From Bacteroidales bacterium (GTDB lineage Bacteria > Bacteroidota > Bacteroidia > Bacteroidales > NBLH01): 6,432 bases of DNA. The notes under the pieces are model-generated. The model saw nothing but the letters and a program-made list of their open reading frames with translations. It ran no database searches and was not told the DNA's origin. Both the position numbers and the translations under genes were made by a program. Shown in pieces: positions 6,133-6,432 of the stretch (within the stretch, counting starts at the first letter, position 1; each line of letters starts with the position of its first letter). The stretch covers positions 1 through 6,432 of the forward strand of contig JALWNR010000171.1 in assembly GCA_027083715.1 (NCBI GenBank). Direction: 5' to 3'.

Positions 6133-6159
6133 ATGCACATTGTCTTAAATTTTTTATTC

Positions 6160-6432
6160 TTAGTTAATGGTTTTAAAAAACCTGTCCCATCTAAAACCTT
6201 CGTTATAGGAAAAAAGTACCAAAACCGCCTTGCACACAATATCGCTTTCGGGTACAAAACCCCAAAAGCGTGAGTCCATGGATAGAGAACGATTATCGCT
6301 CATCATAAGGGTAACAGTTTCCATTAATTCTTGTTACAATCTTTAAGTTTGTCGAATAATTATCATGTTCATTTTTTTCAGGGATCAAAGGAAGTTTAAT
6401 TTCTTTTCCCACCCAATCATTTACAATATTTG
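6160..6432 (-). pseudogene. lepB: C-terminal remnant of type I signal peptidase (frameshifted, runs off the window)
   Basis: The minus-strand frame 6324-6160 (open from 6333) encodes 54 residues containing a clear signal peptidase I (S26) box E: MMSDNRSLSMDSRFWGFVPE. The C-terminus, FRWDRFFKTIN, resembles the IRWNRIFK-type ends of Bacteroidota LepB. Upstream, a different frame is open from the window edge to a stop at 6293-6295, reading NDWVGKEIKLPLIPEKN and so on, so the two halves need a frameshift somewhere between 6333 and 6293 to join. Two normally invariant glycines are replaced (MMGDNR to MMSDNR, VGKA to VCKA), and the YTF..NYY stretch usual before box E is missing. These changes favour a decaying extra copy over a sequencing error, although an error would also explain the frameshift. 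The catalytic Ser and Lys would lie outside the window. Confidence 0.7.

Larger units (their letters stand above)
5713..6159. other. Non-coding right intergenic region
   Basis: No acceptable gene is found on either strand here. The lipoprotein gene (plus) and the signal-peptidase remnant (minus) converge on this region. It is filled by a long imperfect inverted repeat (5787-6030) and two ~20-bp tandem repeats (6092-6132). I see no ordinary short GC hairpin followed by a T-run directly after the lipoprotein stop. Confidence 0.6.

Overview
The window looks like a low-G+C chromosome segment of a Bacteroidota bacterium, probably of the Bacteroidales/Marinilabiliales kind. The evidence is a histidine kinase with an extracytoplasmic TPR sensor, a LytTR response regulator, a small aromatic-rich outer-membrane barrel protein ending in Phe, a surface-type lipoprotein with Ig/FN3 modules, sigma-ABfrA-type promoter boxes (TAnnTTTG) in place of E. 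coli -35/-10 boxes, and few Shine-Dalgarno sequences. The species cannot be named from the sequence.

Layout. Positions 1-848 hold no convincing intact gene. They contain a TC microsatellite, short tandem repeats, two promoter-like boxes and a possible decayed minus-strand reading frame (485-780). Four intact plus-strand genes follow: a LytTR response regulator (849-1601), a TPR/LytS-type histidine kinase (1598-3475, overlapping the regulator by 4 nt as ATGA), a 169-bp gap, an outer-membrane beta-barrel protein (3645-4310) and, 37 bp later, an Ig/FN3 lipoprotein (4348-5712). Positions 5713-6159 are non-coding, with a long imperfect inverted repeat (5787-6030) and a pair of ~20-bp tandem repeats (6092-6132). 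The right edge carries a frameshifted, minus-strand C-terminal remnant of a type I signal peptidase (6160-6432).

How the parts may work together. The regulator and kinase form a translationally coupled two-component pair. Three nucleotides after the kinase gene lie two identical 9-bp boxes, TACGTTAAA, separated by exactly 12 bp. This is the spacing and nearly the exact consensus of the direct repeats bound by LytTR regulators such as AgrA and PlnC. They precede the barrel/lipoprotein gene pair, so the simplest model is that the regulator directly controls those two envelope genes. The module would then be a self-contained sensor-regulator-effector unit: periplasmic TPR sensor, cytoplasmic LytTR regulator, outer-membrane barrel and lipoprotein. 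The binding site and regulon are inference. The gene families are well supported.

The right-hand non-coding region looks like a graveyard of mobile or decayed DNA, but the long inverted repeat shows a wobble pattern compatible with a structured minus-strand RNA and deserves a check.
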